From contig JAEZKL010000017.1 in the NCBI GenBank assembly GCA_023415475.1, positions 62,001 through 126,000 of the forward strand: a stretch of 64,000 bases of DNA, written 5' to 3'. A model generated the notes under the pieces. That model searched no databases. It worked only from the letters and a program-made list of their open reading frames with translations, and had not been told where the DNA came from. This document shows, in pieces, positions 1 to 8,113 of the stretch; position 1 is the stretch's first letter, and each line of letters starts with the position of its first letter. This DNA comes from Bacillota bacterium. GTDB lineage: Bacteria; Bacillota; Clostridia; Lachnospirales; Lachnospiraceae. The position numbers and the translations under genes were made by a program.

Positions 1-1523
1 GATGCAAATGCCCCGTTGATCAGGTCCGCCGTCTGTTTGATGAAGATCTCTCTGCAATCCTCACGCTGCATCAACTGACCGAATAACGGACAGGTTCCTC
101 TGACTTCTCCGTTGGGTCCGACGAAATTCCCGATATTATCAACCAAAGCTCCGGTATCATAAATACCCGTGCTAAAATCCAAATCATGCAACAGATAGCG
201 CCATTTACCATCAAAGGGTGCCTCGCGATACTCTTCTCCCTCAGCAGCATAATAACGGTAGGTCTTATAATTATTGTGAGGCCAATCCTCATTACCGATA
301 TACACCTGCAGAGCATAATAGGCAAGATAGTTTTCCACGTCCATCTGCTTACATAATTCCTGATAATTTGCATCAATGGTCAAATCCATCTTAGAATATG
401 TGTCATACATCAGGGTATAATCGGTTACAAATGCTTCGTTCTCACCATCCTCATCGATCTCCTTATAGGTCTCACTACCCTCCAGTATCTCGAAGCTCCC
501 CGTGTAATCCCCGTAATGATCCTCAAAATATTCATCGCCGTATACCTCATGGAGCCAGAAGAAACCCCTGTAATCCCCGTTAACATACATCGCTGCCGGC
601 CGAACCGCCACATTGTCCTGATAACCAGCCTGGGAAGCCAGAGTCTGGAACAGCTCATCGCGAATAAAGGCAAAGCCGTTGTCGTTACCGCAATTACGAA
701 GCACTAATTGCTTGAAGGCATCGATTACAGTTCCATCCTTTCCTGTTCTATCCGGGAAGAACTCATAACGGAATTTATTATTCTTTTCATCATATTCTTT
801 TCTAGCATACATCTTGATCGATTTTTGCTTACTTGCCCTGGACCAGCCTCCGTAGGTCCGGATACCGGCTTTCTGGCTAATTACCGGTGTGCCATCCGGC
901 TCAATCACCTCCAGATATACCTCCCGTTCGCTGGCCTTCCCGCGCATATTGAAGTTAGCAGGGTCATAGGGCTCTATCTTATCTTGGGGATTTTCCTTAA
1001 TCCAATCCGCTCTTAGCTTTCCTTCCACAAAGATACCATATTCGTAGTCATAGAGATTATAGGGATCTGTTACTACGGAGAACACCAGGGTATCATATCT
1101 CTTATCGATATTTTCACCCACAAAATAGGTATGTACAATGATCTCCGATTCCGTCCCGTCTTCAAAAAATGCTTTTGCTTTTACCGCCGTTGCTTTAAAT
1201 GCTTCCCCTGCGACTAACAAAATCGTCTTCTCATATTTCTTCGCTTTCTTATCCGGGTCAACGCCATCCGTTGTATAGTAGATTTCACACGGCTTACTGC
1301 TATAGATTTTAAGCTCCAGATCTTCTCCGTAAAGGTATCCCGTTTCCGAAAATGCAATCTCATAATCGCCCAGCTTCTGTATCTCTGCAGCCTCATCATC
1401 CTCCACCGCCATAGCCGGCGAATTATCCTTATCTTTTTCGGCTGTCTTTGAGCCTTTGCAGCCGACCAGCACCAGTGCTCCCATTAATATAAATAAGAGT
1501 AAAACCTTCCTCGCAACCTTCAT
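1..1523 (-). CDS. CotH-family kinase-like lipoprotein (3' end outside window)
   Basis: The frame is open from an ATG at 1523 to the window edge (507 codons). The N-terminus is a lipoprotein signal ending in LVLVGC, so the protein should be membrane-anchored outside the cell. Around residues 60-100 the stretch EIYYTTDGVDPD matches the chitobiase/beta-hexosaminidase C-terminal type domain often placed before CotH domains. The rest carries CotH-kinase landmarks: LRNCGNDNGF, RDELFQTLA, NGDYRGFFWLHE and YLLHDLDFSTG, the last with the metal-binding HDxD-like motif. CotH is a spore-coat protein kinase in Bacillus; many clostridial lipoprotein homologues have other, unknown substrates. A GGAGGGAGC ribosome site precedes the start. 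The C-terminus is missing only because the window ends. Family assignment is confident, substrate unknown. Confidence 0.85.
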   Translation of the reverse strand, partial: MKVARKVLLLFILMGALVLVGCKGSKTAEKDKDNSPAMAVEDDEAAEIQKLGDYEIAFSETGYLYGEDLELKIYSSKPCEIYYTTDGVDPDKKAKKYEKTILLVAGEAFKATAVKAKAFFEDGTESEIIVHTYFVGENIDKRYDTLVFSVVTDPYNLYDYEYGIFVEGKLRADWIKENPQDKIEPYDPANFNMRGKASEREVYLEVIEPDGTPVISQKAGIRTYGGWSRASKQKSIKMYARKEYDEKNNKFRYEFFPDRTGKDGTVIDAFKQLVLRNCGNDNGFAFIRDELFQTLASQAGYQDNVAVRPAAMYVNGDYRGFFWLHEVYGDEYFEDHYGDYTGSFEILEGSETYKEIDEDGENEAFVTDYTLMYDTYSKMDLTIDANYQELCKQMDVENYLAYYALQVYIGNEDWPHNNYKTYRYYAAEGEEYREAPFDGKWRYLLHDLDFSTGIYDTGALVDNIGNFVGPNGEVRGTCPLFGQLMQREDCREIFIKQTADLINGAFA

Positions 1524-1789
1524 GTTCTGCTCCCTCCACCCATAAGTATTGAGCCTGCTATCCTCCCCAACAAGCTAATTAGCTTCATAATATCATGAAT
1601 ATATAAAAAAGCAATAAAATATTGAACTATTTTCTTATTGATTATTGCTAAGATGTCCCTCCATCACACAAAAAAGGAACCCGAATACTATAATCTCTAC
1701 AGACACAAAGACTCCCCTAACCAAAGGCTTCATGAGATTGAGGGTTCTCATGGGATAAGCTTCGATTAGGAGAGCCTTGGTGCGATGGA

Positions 1790-3847
1790 TTACTGATAGC
1801 TTACAGAAAATTTAGCCCCTGCCTTACCTGCAAATACAATAAAGCCACCTTTCGGTAAGGTCAACGAGTTTTTATCGTCAGTAAGAGAGTAATAGGTACA
1901 CTTAAAATCCTTATCGTATACAGTGACGGAAGTATTCTTCGGGAGCGTCAGTTTTAGCTTCTTCCCCTCTGACTTAGTTCCTATCTTATACCACTGGGCA
2001 TAACCTTCCTTCCCGATTGTAACCTTGAAGTTCTTCGCGGACATGGTCTTCAGACCGTCTTCACTGATAAATAAGAAGCCTGCAGTCTCCAGATATTCGA
2101 CCTTTGACTTCATATTGAAGCTCAGATCCCTCATATCTCTTCCATATAAACCGGGAATTTGAAACTGCATCTTTGCATGATTTGCATCGATTATCTTTAC
2201 ATTTGCACAGTATCCTTCCAGTCCCTGTGTCAATTGAATTTTAATTATGCCTGAGGATAACGGGTAGAATACCGAATCATATTTCTCATTCAGTAATAAA
2301 TAAAGCTTACCTTCTCTACCCTCCCAGGCTGCTTTCACCTTCTTCGATAGTGGATTAGAGGCTACCTTTTGGCCTTGATATCCGGAGCTGGCCATCTGGC
2401 CCAAATATGGCAGAGTTCCATAGCCTTCAACGTATAGATAAGTATTATTATTCTGATTAATAAAATCGATAAAGGAGCTGCCATCCTGAGAATAGAACCT
2501 ACCTTCTCCTGTGTAGATAAATTTCTGAGATTCTTCCCCCACATAAAGTTCTAATATTCCTGCATCACTGATCTCAGCCTTCACTGATCCACCCAGCGAT
2601 ACATAATAGCCTTCATTATCCTGTTCACTTTTCGGCATTTCGGTCTTTACCGGAGCGGTAAAGGTCTTATCTGCATTTATTTCCTTAATCACTCCCTTTG
2701 CCAGCAGAGTGTTCATAAGTACATTCTGAGCAAATGCCTGACCATAAACGCTGCTACCGCCGCTGAAAAGAACCGCCATTGCCATTCCCTGATCCGTCAA
2801 TACCACCAGACTTCCATGATACAGAGAGGTATCTCCACCCTTTACCAAGGCCTTGATTCCATATTCATTGAAGGGATAGGTATCTACACTGTCCCAACCC
2901 AGACCGTAGGATAATAAAGAATTCGATTCCGGGTACCACTGACCATTCTTATATTCACTCTGGGCCATCGCCTTGGCTGAGGTATCCGTAAGGATGGTAT
3001 CCTTCCCCTTATAGAAGAAACCAGAGGCAAAACGGCAAAGCTCCTCTGCTGTGGAATAGATTCCGCCGGCTCCAATTGCATTCACATTTTCTACCGGAGT
3101 AGCTTTGTTTGGATCCAGCATATAGGTCTTAACCAGCTGGTCCCGGTCAAATTCATCAAGAGGTGTCTTTGTTTTCGTAAGCCCTAACGGCTCCGAAATA
3201 TACTTACCCATATATTCACTGAAGCTTAAGCCGCTTACCTCCTCAACCAACAGCTGTGCCAGACTGAAGCCATCGTTACAATAAACACTGAAGGCACCGG
3301 GATCAGCCTTTAATCTCTGTTCCTTTAAGGTAGCAAGTAAAGTATCCATACATGAGGTATCATTGTCATCAAATAACTCTGCATTACCTAAGGTGCTTCC
3401 CATTATTCCGGAGGAGTGGTTAAGAAGCATTCTTACCGTGATATCCTTATAACGGGTATCAGCCATTTTAAATTTAGGCAGATACTTTACAACAGGGGTA
3501 TTCAGCTTCACCTTTCCCTCCTCGACCAGCTGCATAACCGCTGCCGTTACGAACATCTTACTGATGGAGCCAATTCCATACATATGCTCCTTCGTCAGTT
3601 CTGTATCTCCGCCTTTCTCATAGGCACCTGAGTGACCGGATATAACAATCTCATCCCCGTCAATTAATGCATATTGCAAACTGGTTGCACCGTACACAGC
3701 AGTTAGAATATCCGCGGTGGCCTGAGCCTGCTTCGCCACCTCATCATAGGTGGAGGCTGCACTTACCGGCCTGGGATTAGCAGGTATTGAGATCAATACA
3801 ACTGCCAAGAGTATCGATATACCGTTTCTTATCCATTTTCTGTTCAT
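1790..3847 (-). CDS. Secreted serine beta-lactamase/DD-peptidase family protein
   Basis: 685 residues with a Sec signal peptide (about 1-31, ending VSAAS). Residues 50-385 form a beta-lactamase (class C/penicillin-binding) fold. The nucleophile motif is S94-I-S-K97, the second motif is Y189-C-N191, and the third region near 336-346 reads KGGDTSLYHGS. Members are D,D-carboxypeptidases, esterases or amidases acting on peptidoglycan or small molecules. The roughly 290-residue C-terminal half is beta-rich and I do not recognise it; class C beta-lactamases are only about 360-380 residues, so this is an extended form. GGAGGG lies 5 nt before the ATG. It stands alone, divergent from the padR operon. 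A true beta-lactamase role is less likely than a cell-wall or esterase role. Confidence 0.85.
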   Translation of the reverse strand: MNRKWIRNGISILLAVVLISIPANPRPVSAASTYDEVAKQAQATADILTAVYGATSLQYALIDGDEIVISGHSGAYEKGGDTELTKEHMYGIGSISKMFVTAAVMQLVEEGKVKLNTPVVKYLPKFKMADTRYKDITVRMLLNHSSGIMGSTLGNAELFDDNDTSCMDTLLATLKEQRLKADPGAFSVYCNDGFSLAQLLVEEVSGLSFSEYMGKYISEPLGLTKTKTPLDEFDRDQLVKTYMLDPNKATPVENVNAIGAGGIYSTAEELCRFASGFFYKGKDTILTDTSAKAMAQSEYKNGQWYPESNSLLSYGLGWDSVDTYPFNEYGIKALVKGGDTSLYHGSLVVLTDQGMAMAVLFSGGSSVYGQAFAQNVLMNTLLAKGVIKEINADKTFTAPVKTEMPKSEQDNEGYYVSLGGSVKAEISDAGILELYVGEESQKFIYTGEGRFYSQDGSSFIDFINQNNNTYLYVEGYGTLPYLGQMASSGYQGQKVASNPLSKKVKAAWEGREGKLYLLLNEKYDSVFYPLSSGIIKIQLTQGLEGYCANVKIIDANHAKMQFQIPGLYGRDMRDLSFNMKSKVEYLETAGFLFISEDGLKTMSAKNFKVTIGKEGYAQWYKIGTKSEGKKLKLTLPKNTSVTVYDKDFKCTYYSLTDDKNSLTLPKGGFIVFAGKAGAKFSVSYQ

Positions 3848-4100
3848 AAAAACCCTCCAATTATTTATTTCCTATGGTAGTAATTATCTCTCCAAGATTT
3901 AATGCTTCCATAAGAGTCAGACGAATTATAACACTATCAACTGGAAGACACAACCAATTTAATCCTTTTTTAATCTATAATTGTGAAACCTATAATAGTA
4001 TGAATTATAAAAAACATAATTCACACTTAGAAGTTTGCTCATTGGATTTGCATGTGGACGATAGATACTTAAAAAAATATAATTTATTTTAAAATATACC

Positions 4101-4129
4101 TTGACAGGCGAGGTATCTACGAATATAAT
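4101..4129 (+). promoter_or_regulatory. Consensus sigma-A promoter with overlapping inverted repeat (padR operon)
   Basis: TTGACA (4101-4106), 17-bp spacer, TATAAT (4124-4129): a perfect vegetative promoter 28 nt before the padR start codon. An inverted repeat ATACC (4096-4100) ... GGTAT (4112-4116) straddles the -35 box, which would suit autorepression by the PadR protein encoded immediately downstream. The promoter is read directly; the operator role is inferred. Confidence 0.8.
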
Positions 4130-4157
4130 GATACTCAATAAAAGGAGGTATTAAACC

Positions 4158-4481
4158 ATGTCAATAACATCGGACGTAATACGTGGCCATACCGAGCCCA
4201 TTATTCTGGCACATCTGATTGAGGGGGACAGCTACGGTTATCAGATTAATAAAGAAATCATGGAAAAAACCAATAACTTATATGAGTTAAAGGAAGCCAC
4301 CTTGTATTCCGCCTTCCGGCGTCTGGAGGAAGCCGGACTGATTATATCTTACTGGGGAGACGAGAATGTCGGAGCAAGGCGAAGATACTATGCAATCACT
4401 GATAAAGGGCGAGATGCCTATCAGGAGTACAAGAAGGACTGGGAAAACGTAAAAAAAATAATTGATAGTTTATTAAAGTAG
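4158..4481 (+). CDS. PadR family transcriptional regulator
   Basis: 107-residue winged-helix regulator. The stretch EPIILAHLIEGDSYGYQINKEI followed by LKEATLYSAFRRLEEAGLI and RRRYYAITDKG is the classic PadR signature (helix-turn-helix, then the wing). It is the short subfamily without an extended C-terminal domain, typical of regulators that control membrane-stress or transporter operons next door. AAAGGAGG lies 8 nt before the ATG. It is first in a three-gene operon with the HAAS membrane protein and the DUF4097 protein, 16 bp from the next gene. Likely represses its own operon through the inverted repeat over the -35 box. The inducing signal is unknown. Confidence 0.93.
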   Translation: MSITSDVIRGHTEPIILAHLIEGDSYGYQINKEIMEKTNNLYELKEATLYSAFRRLEEAGLIISYWGDENVGARRRYYAITDKGRDAYQEYKKDWENVKKIIDSLLK

Positions 4482-4497
4482 ATGGAGGGGTCATCAA

Positions 4498-5172
4498 ATG
4501 AATGAAAGAATGAGGAATCACATTGAAAAGCTTTTCGAAGACGCTCCCAAGACACGAAAAGCATTTGAGCTGAGGGAAGAATTATTAGTCAATTCCGAGG
4601 AACGTTATCAAGACCTCCTGACAACCGGAGTCTCCGAAGATGATGCCTTTCGGCATGTCATCAGTTCCATCGGTAATGTCAAAGAGCTATTTCAGAGCTT
4701 GGAGGAGCCAAAGGTGGAGGATAAGGCTGAGCTCGAGGCCAGAATCCAGAAAATCGCTGTGATACGAACCGTAGCCGTCGGTTTGTATATCTTCAGTGTA
4801 TTTATATTTCTGGTTTGCGCGATGTTCGATATGTACTCCATACTTGATCTTACTCTGATCGGCATGGCAACTATGGTATTTATTGCAATAATACCAACCT
4901 GTATGCTGGTTTATGCAGCTAATATGTATCCAAAATATCGTAAAACCGAAGATACGATAGTCGAAGAATTTAAGGAATGGAAAAGCGAGACTAAGAAAAC
5001 GAAATCCATAAAGGGTGCGGTAACCTGTATCGTATGGACTGCCACCTTACTACTCTATTTTGCTGCAAGCTTTGCTACCTTTGACTGGTATATCACCTGG
5101 ATCATTTTTATCGCAGCCGCATGTGTTCAGGCAATTGTTGAGCTGATATTCCGTTTGAAGGAGATGAGATAA
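4498..5172 (+). CDS. HAAS-domain membrane protein (DUF1700-like)
   Basis: 224 residues. Residues 1-70 form the HAAS (PadR-associated alpha-helical) domain: charged helices with the GVSEDDAFRHVISSIGNVKELF hallmark. Four hydrophobic segments follow: near residues 95-115 and 118-142, then a charged cytoplasmic loop, then near 175-192 and 197-212. Such proteins almost always sit beside a PadR regulator and are thought to couple membrane state to the regulator or to the neighbouring beta-solenoid protein. The stop codon overlaps the next start (TAATG), so translation is probably coupled. No enzymatic motif is seen. Confidence 0.85.
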   Translation: MNERMRNHIEKLFEDAPKTRKAFELREELLVNSEERYQDLLTTGVSEDDAFRHVISSIGNVKELFQSLEEPKVEDKAELEARIQKIAVIRTVAVGLYIFSVFIFLVCAMFDMYSILDLTLIGMATMVFIAIIPTCMLVYAANMYPKYRKTEDTIVEEFKEWKSETKKTKSIKGAVTCIVWTATLLLYFAASFATFDWYITWIIFIAAACVQAIVELIFRLKEMR

Positions 5173-6308
5173 TGAGAAGATTTATAGTATCTATGATTGC
5201 AGTCTTCGGCGTGATCGCTCTCGGATTGATAATCCTTATGGTGTTAGTAATCAACTCCGGCGGGGCATCCATCTCATCCAATATGATCGCCGGTATAGAG
5301 TTGGTAAAAACCCGTAATTTAAGTATGGAGGGTATTGAGGTATTAAGCCTTGATTATTCCAGTGACGATATCTACTTCTATGAGAGTGATACTCCGGAGC
5401 TTGTTTTAAAGGAGTATATGAATATTACTCCAAATGAAAATGAACTGACCCAAATCAAGCAAAGCGGCTCCGAGCTTAGATTACAGGGTGGAGACAGAAC
5501 GCACCAGAACTGGATCTTTAACCACTATAACGGCTATGTAGAGGTGTATCTTCCGACTGGTTATCATGGAAGCATATCCTCATCTACCTCAAGCGGTAAT
5601 ATAGAAACGGCTCTTGTGCTTAACCTATCAGAATTCGCAGCCACCTGCTCCAGCGGTGATATTGATTTTAATGAGGTTTATGCTTCCCAGATTAGTGCAG
5701 CAACCTCCAGTGGTAATATTGAGTTTGATAAAGCAGAAGGTAATCGTAGCTTCTCCTCCTCCAGCGGTAACATTAAGCTTCAGGGAGGCAACGGAGATAC
5801 CGAGGTCTCCAGCACCTCCGGTAATATTACAATCAGCGAGAATACCGGTGAACTAAATGCCACGGCATCCAGCGGTAATATTACCGTCGAAGCAGCCATC
5901 GGGGCCAAGGAAGTCGAGACCACCTCCGGAGTAATTAAGTTATCCGAATGCAGTGGTTTTGTGAAAGCATCTTCCTCCAGCGGTGATATCATCATCTCTG
6001 ATCTTGGCAGCGCCGGTATCTTCGAAAGCACCTCCGGCAATATTAACGTATCCTTTACAGATGAATTAGCAGAGAACAGAGAAGATATCGAGGCGGTTGC
6101 CTCCAGCGGTGAGGTGGAACTGAAGCTGCCTACCGGTTTGAACTTTGATTTTGTAGCCAGGACCTCCAGTGGAGATATCGATACCTCCTTCGATGATAGC
6201 TTAAGCTTTAAGAAGGATGGCGATTATGCAAGCGGGACTGTAGGGGTCAATCCGAATTTCCAACTGGAGCTCGCAACCAGCAGTGGAAATATTACGGTAG
6301 AGGATTAA
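5172..6308 (+). CDS. DUF4097-family beta-strand repeat protein, membrane anchored
   Basis: 378 residues with one N-terminal membrane segment (about 5-30), then an outside domain made of about a dozen strands carrying the S-S-G-[ND]-I motif at roughly 20-residue intervals (SSSGNIKL, STSGNITI, ASSGNITV and so on). This is the DUF4097/putative-adhesin right-handed beta-helix, related in layout to LiaG-type proteins of envelope-stress operons. The repeat is also visible in the DNA as recurring tccagcggtaatatt blocks. It is last in the PadR-HAAS operon and is followed 33 bp later by a strong terminator hairpin. A ligand or stress sensor role is likely but not shown. Confidence 0.88.
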   Translation: MRRFIVSMIAVFGVIALGLIILMVLVINSGGASISSNMIAGIELVKTRNLSMEGIEVLSLDYSSDDIYFYESDTPELVLKEYMNITPNENELTQIKQSGSELRLQGGDRTHQNWIFNHYNGYVEVYLPTGYHGSISSSTSSGNIETALVLNLSEFAATCSSGDIDFNEVYASQISAATSSGNIEFDKAEGNRSFSSSSGNIKLQGGNGDTEVSSTSGNITISENTGELNATASSGNITVEAAIGAKEVETTSGVIKLSECSGFVKASSSSGDIIISDLGSAGIFESTSGNINVSFTDELAENREDIEAVASSGEVELKLPTGLNFDFVARTSSGDIDTSFDDSLSFKKDGDYASGTVGVNPNFQLELATSSGNITVED

Positions 6309-6340
6309 TTCGACTACGGATTGCGGTGCAATAGATTCCA

Positions 6341-6386
6341 AGTGCCCCTATGAGTTGAAAACAACTCTTAGGGGCACTCATTTCTT
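6341..6386 (+). terminator. Rho-independent terminator of the padR operon
   Basis: Stem arms AGTGCCCCTA (6341-6350) and TAGGGGCACT (6369-6378) with an inner GAGTTG/CAACTC extension around an AAAA loop, then a short T-rich run. It runs directly into the 9-bp tandem repeat. Confidence 0.85.
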
Positions 6387-6461
6387 ATAGTTCTTATAGT
6401 TCTTATAGTTCTTGTAGTTCTTGTAGTTCTTGTAGTTCTTATTCTTCTTATACTTCTAATA
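6382..6461. repeat. 9-bp tandem repeat (TTCTTATAG / TTCTTGTAG)
   Basis: Three perfect TTCTTATAG units (6382-6408) are followed by three TTCTTGTAG units (6409-6435) and then decaying copies (TTCTTATTC, TTCTTATAC and so on). It is noncoding and lies between the converging padR operon and the small gene on the minus strand. The blockwise A-to-G change suggests recent slippage expansion. Confidence 0.9.
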
Positions 6462-6484
6462 CCTCTGATCGCTTTACTATATGG

Positions 6485-6721
6485 CTACATTCCCTTCGTA
6501 AGCTCTGCAAGCTCAGCAAACATCTCCTTATCCGATGCAGTTATCTTGACATTGGTACTGATGTTTTTCCCATCCGGGGTAGTTACAATAATCTCTATCA
6601 CTGAGCCTTCATTAATTCCATTACTCTGTACTGCATTCATAAATTGCGGAAACTTCGGATGATTCTTTACAAACCGATCCCATAAGCTCTTCAGCTTGAA
6701 TAATTTAGCCGGGTTAATCAT
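6485..6721 (-). CDS. Small conserved-type hypothetical protein (78 aa)
   Basis: Begins MINPAKLFKLKSLWDRF and ends ...AELTKGM. I do not recognise a named family. An amphipathic N-terminal helix (FKLKSLWDRFVKNHPKF) is followed by a predicted alpha/beta part ending in a short helix (DKEMFAELAELTK). An upstream in-frame ATG exists at 6727, but GGAGG (6729-6733) ends only 1 nt before it and 7 nt before the ATG at 6721, so the second start is preferred. There is no signal peptide or membrane segment. It is a single-gene unit, convergent with the padR operon. Coding potential is supported by the ribosome site and by the lack of any competing frame. Confidence 0.7.
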   Translation of the reverse strand: MINPAKLFKLKSLWDRFVKNHPKFPQFMNAVQSNGINEGSVIEIIVTTPDGKNISTNVKITASDKEMFAELAELTKGM

Positions 6722-6960
6722 ATGCATTCCTCCAAATCATTTATATTATGTCAAGTTTTATCCACATAACCAAATCTTCTCCGATATTATACTACATAGC
6801 TTGTTTAAAGAAAACCATTTTCCCAAAACAAGTAATAGCACCTCCCAGGTAGGGGTATTGTGAGAAGCCTATTAATTTGTTTTTCAATATAATTTCACAC
6901 CGGCTCACGTTTATCATAAGATAATATATAGTAGATAAATTTAACGAAAGGACTTATGAA

Positions 6961-7881
6961 ATGTTATCATCAAGAGACTTTGTAAGCCACTCACTCGAGA
7001 CACACCTGTTCTTCGGCAGAATTATGAAGGAGCATTCCTTCTTTCTGGAAATAGGCTTCACCCCAAGAGACACTAAATTCACGGAACAAGCCGATCAATT
7101 TCGTAAAGAATTTGATAAGCTGTTAAGTGATGTTGTTGCTCTGTCCAATGGTGTCGTTAACCCTGAGGTTCTCCGATCCGGCGAGGTAATTACAGAATTC
7201 ACCCTGAGTGCCGAAACAGCCTCATCCTTCTATACCGGTGTTGATATTGCTACCGAAATCACCCGTGCGGAGGCCGGACTGAGGGGAGGCACAATGCAAC
7301 CCGTAACCTCTGCGCTAGAGGAAAGAGTATTTCGTATCAACGAAAGAGCCATTAATTTAGTCACGAAGATCATCCAGTTTCAATCCAACATATTAGCAAA
7401 TGTTTTAGCGTGCAAGATGTTCACCGTTAATTATCCCTTGCTACTGGATCACATTACACGTGAAGCAAAGCTTTATCTTATGATGATTGAGCGCTTCCAA
7501 AGCAGACAGAGCATTAATATCCGGAGAGAAATTGTTGATCAGGAGCTCTTCTGGAACAGAATCATGGCGGAACACTCCAAGTTTATCCGTGGACTTCTCG
7601 ATCCCGATGAAGAGGAATTAATTGAAACAGCCAATAATTTCGCGAATGAGTTTGATCAATTAGTGGAAGAATCCAAGGCAGCGATGGATCGGGCTGTTCC
7701 AATTCGAAGAGTAACCGAAAACAGCCTTGCCGCCACGAGAGATATTCGCAATTTCAAAGCTCAGGCAACTGAGGGCTTAATTGAATGTAAGGTAAAATCA
7801 ATTATTATCCCTCTGCTCGGAGATCACACCCTGCGCGAAGCAAATCACTTTTTCCGTCTTCTTCGAATGTTCGAGCGCTAG
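6961..7881 (+). CDS. DUF2935 tandem helical-bundle protein
   Basis: 306 residues made of two homologous halves, each a hemerythrin-like four-helix bundle. Repeat 1 begins SHSLETHLFFGRIMKEHSFF and repeat 2 begins QELFWNRIMAEHSKFIRG; each ends with a second conserved HxxREA-type helix (DHITREAKLYL, DHTLREANHFF). The paired Glu/His residues are those expected to bind a metal in this family, whose Bacillus members have solved structures with bound metal but no firm function. It is soluble and cytoplasmic. AAAGGA lies 9 nt before the ATG. It stands alone, ending at a hairpin shared with the convergent flotillin gene. Metal storage or redox sensing would be inference. Confidence 0.88.
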   Translation: MLSSRDFVSHSLETHLFFGRIMKEHSFFLEIGFTPRDTKFTEQADQFRKEFDKLLSDVVALSNGVVNPEVLRSGEVITEFTLSAETASSFYTGVDIATEITRAEAGLRGGTMQPVTSALEERVFRINERAINLVTKIIQFQSNILANVLACKMFTVNYPLLLDHITREAKLYLMMIERFQSRQSINIRREIVDQELFWNRIMAEHSKFIRGLLDPDEEELIETANNFANEFDQLVEESKAAMDRAVPIRRVTENSLAATRDIRNFKAQATEGLIECKVKSIIIPLLGDHTLREANHFFRLLRMFER

Positions 7882-7980
7882 TCTTAACTCTTCTATAATC
7901 AAAAACCGGAAGAAGAATACTTCGCAAGCTTCTCCGATGCCTGTTTACAGTAATTATTTCATATGCTTACATCAAACAAA

Positions 7981-8006
7981 GCCTGCTGGTATATATACCA
8001 ACAGGC
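7981..8006. terminator. Bidirectional-looking terminator hairpin
   Basis: GCCTG-C-TGGTATATATACCA-A-CAGGC forms a near-perfect hairpin between the convergent DUF2935 (+) and flotillin (-) genes. A short T run follows on either strand (CATTTTAATG on plus, TTTGTTTG on minus). Confidence 0.7.
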
Positions 8007-8113
8007 CATTTTAATGCTTTCTGATATTATGCTTTATAACAATGTCCCATAGCTCGAGGCATATATCCCACTATTCTTAGGAAGTTCCATACAGACGCTA
8101 TTCCTATATCATT

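Noticed and set aside
1790..3847. Antibiotic-resistance beta-lactamase
   Set aside because: The motifs fit the fold, but the long extra C-terminal half and lack of a regulator favour a peptidase or esterase role.
6382..6461. Possible CRISPR array
   Set aside because: Units are contiguous 9-mers without spacers; no cas genes in the window.
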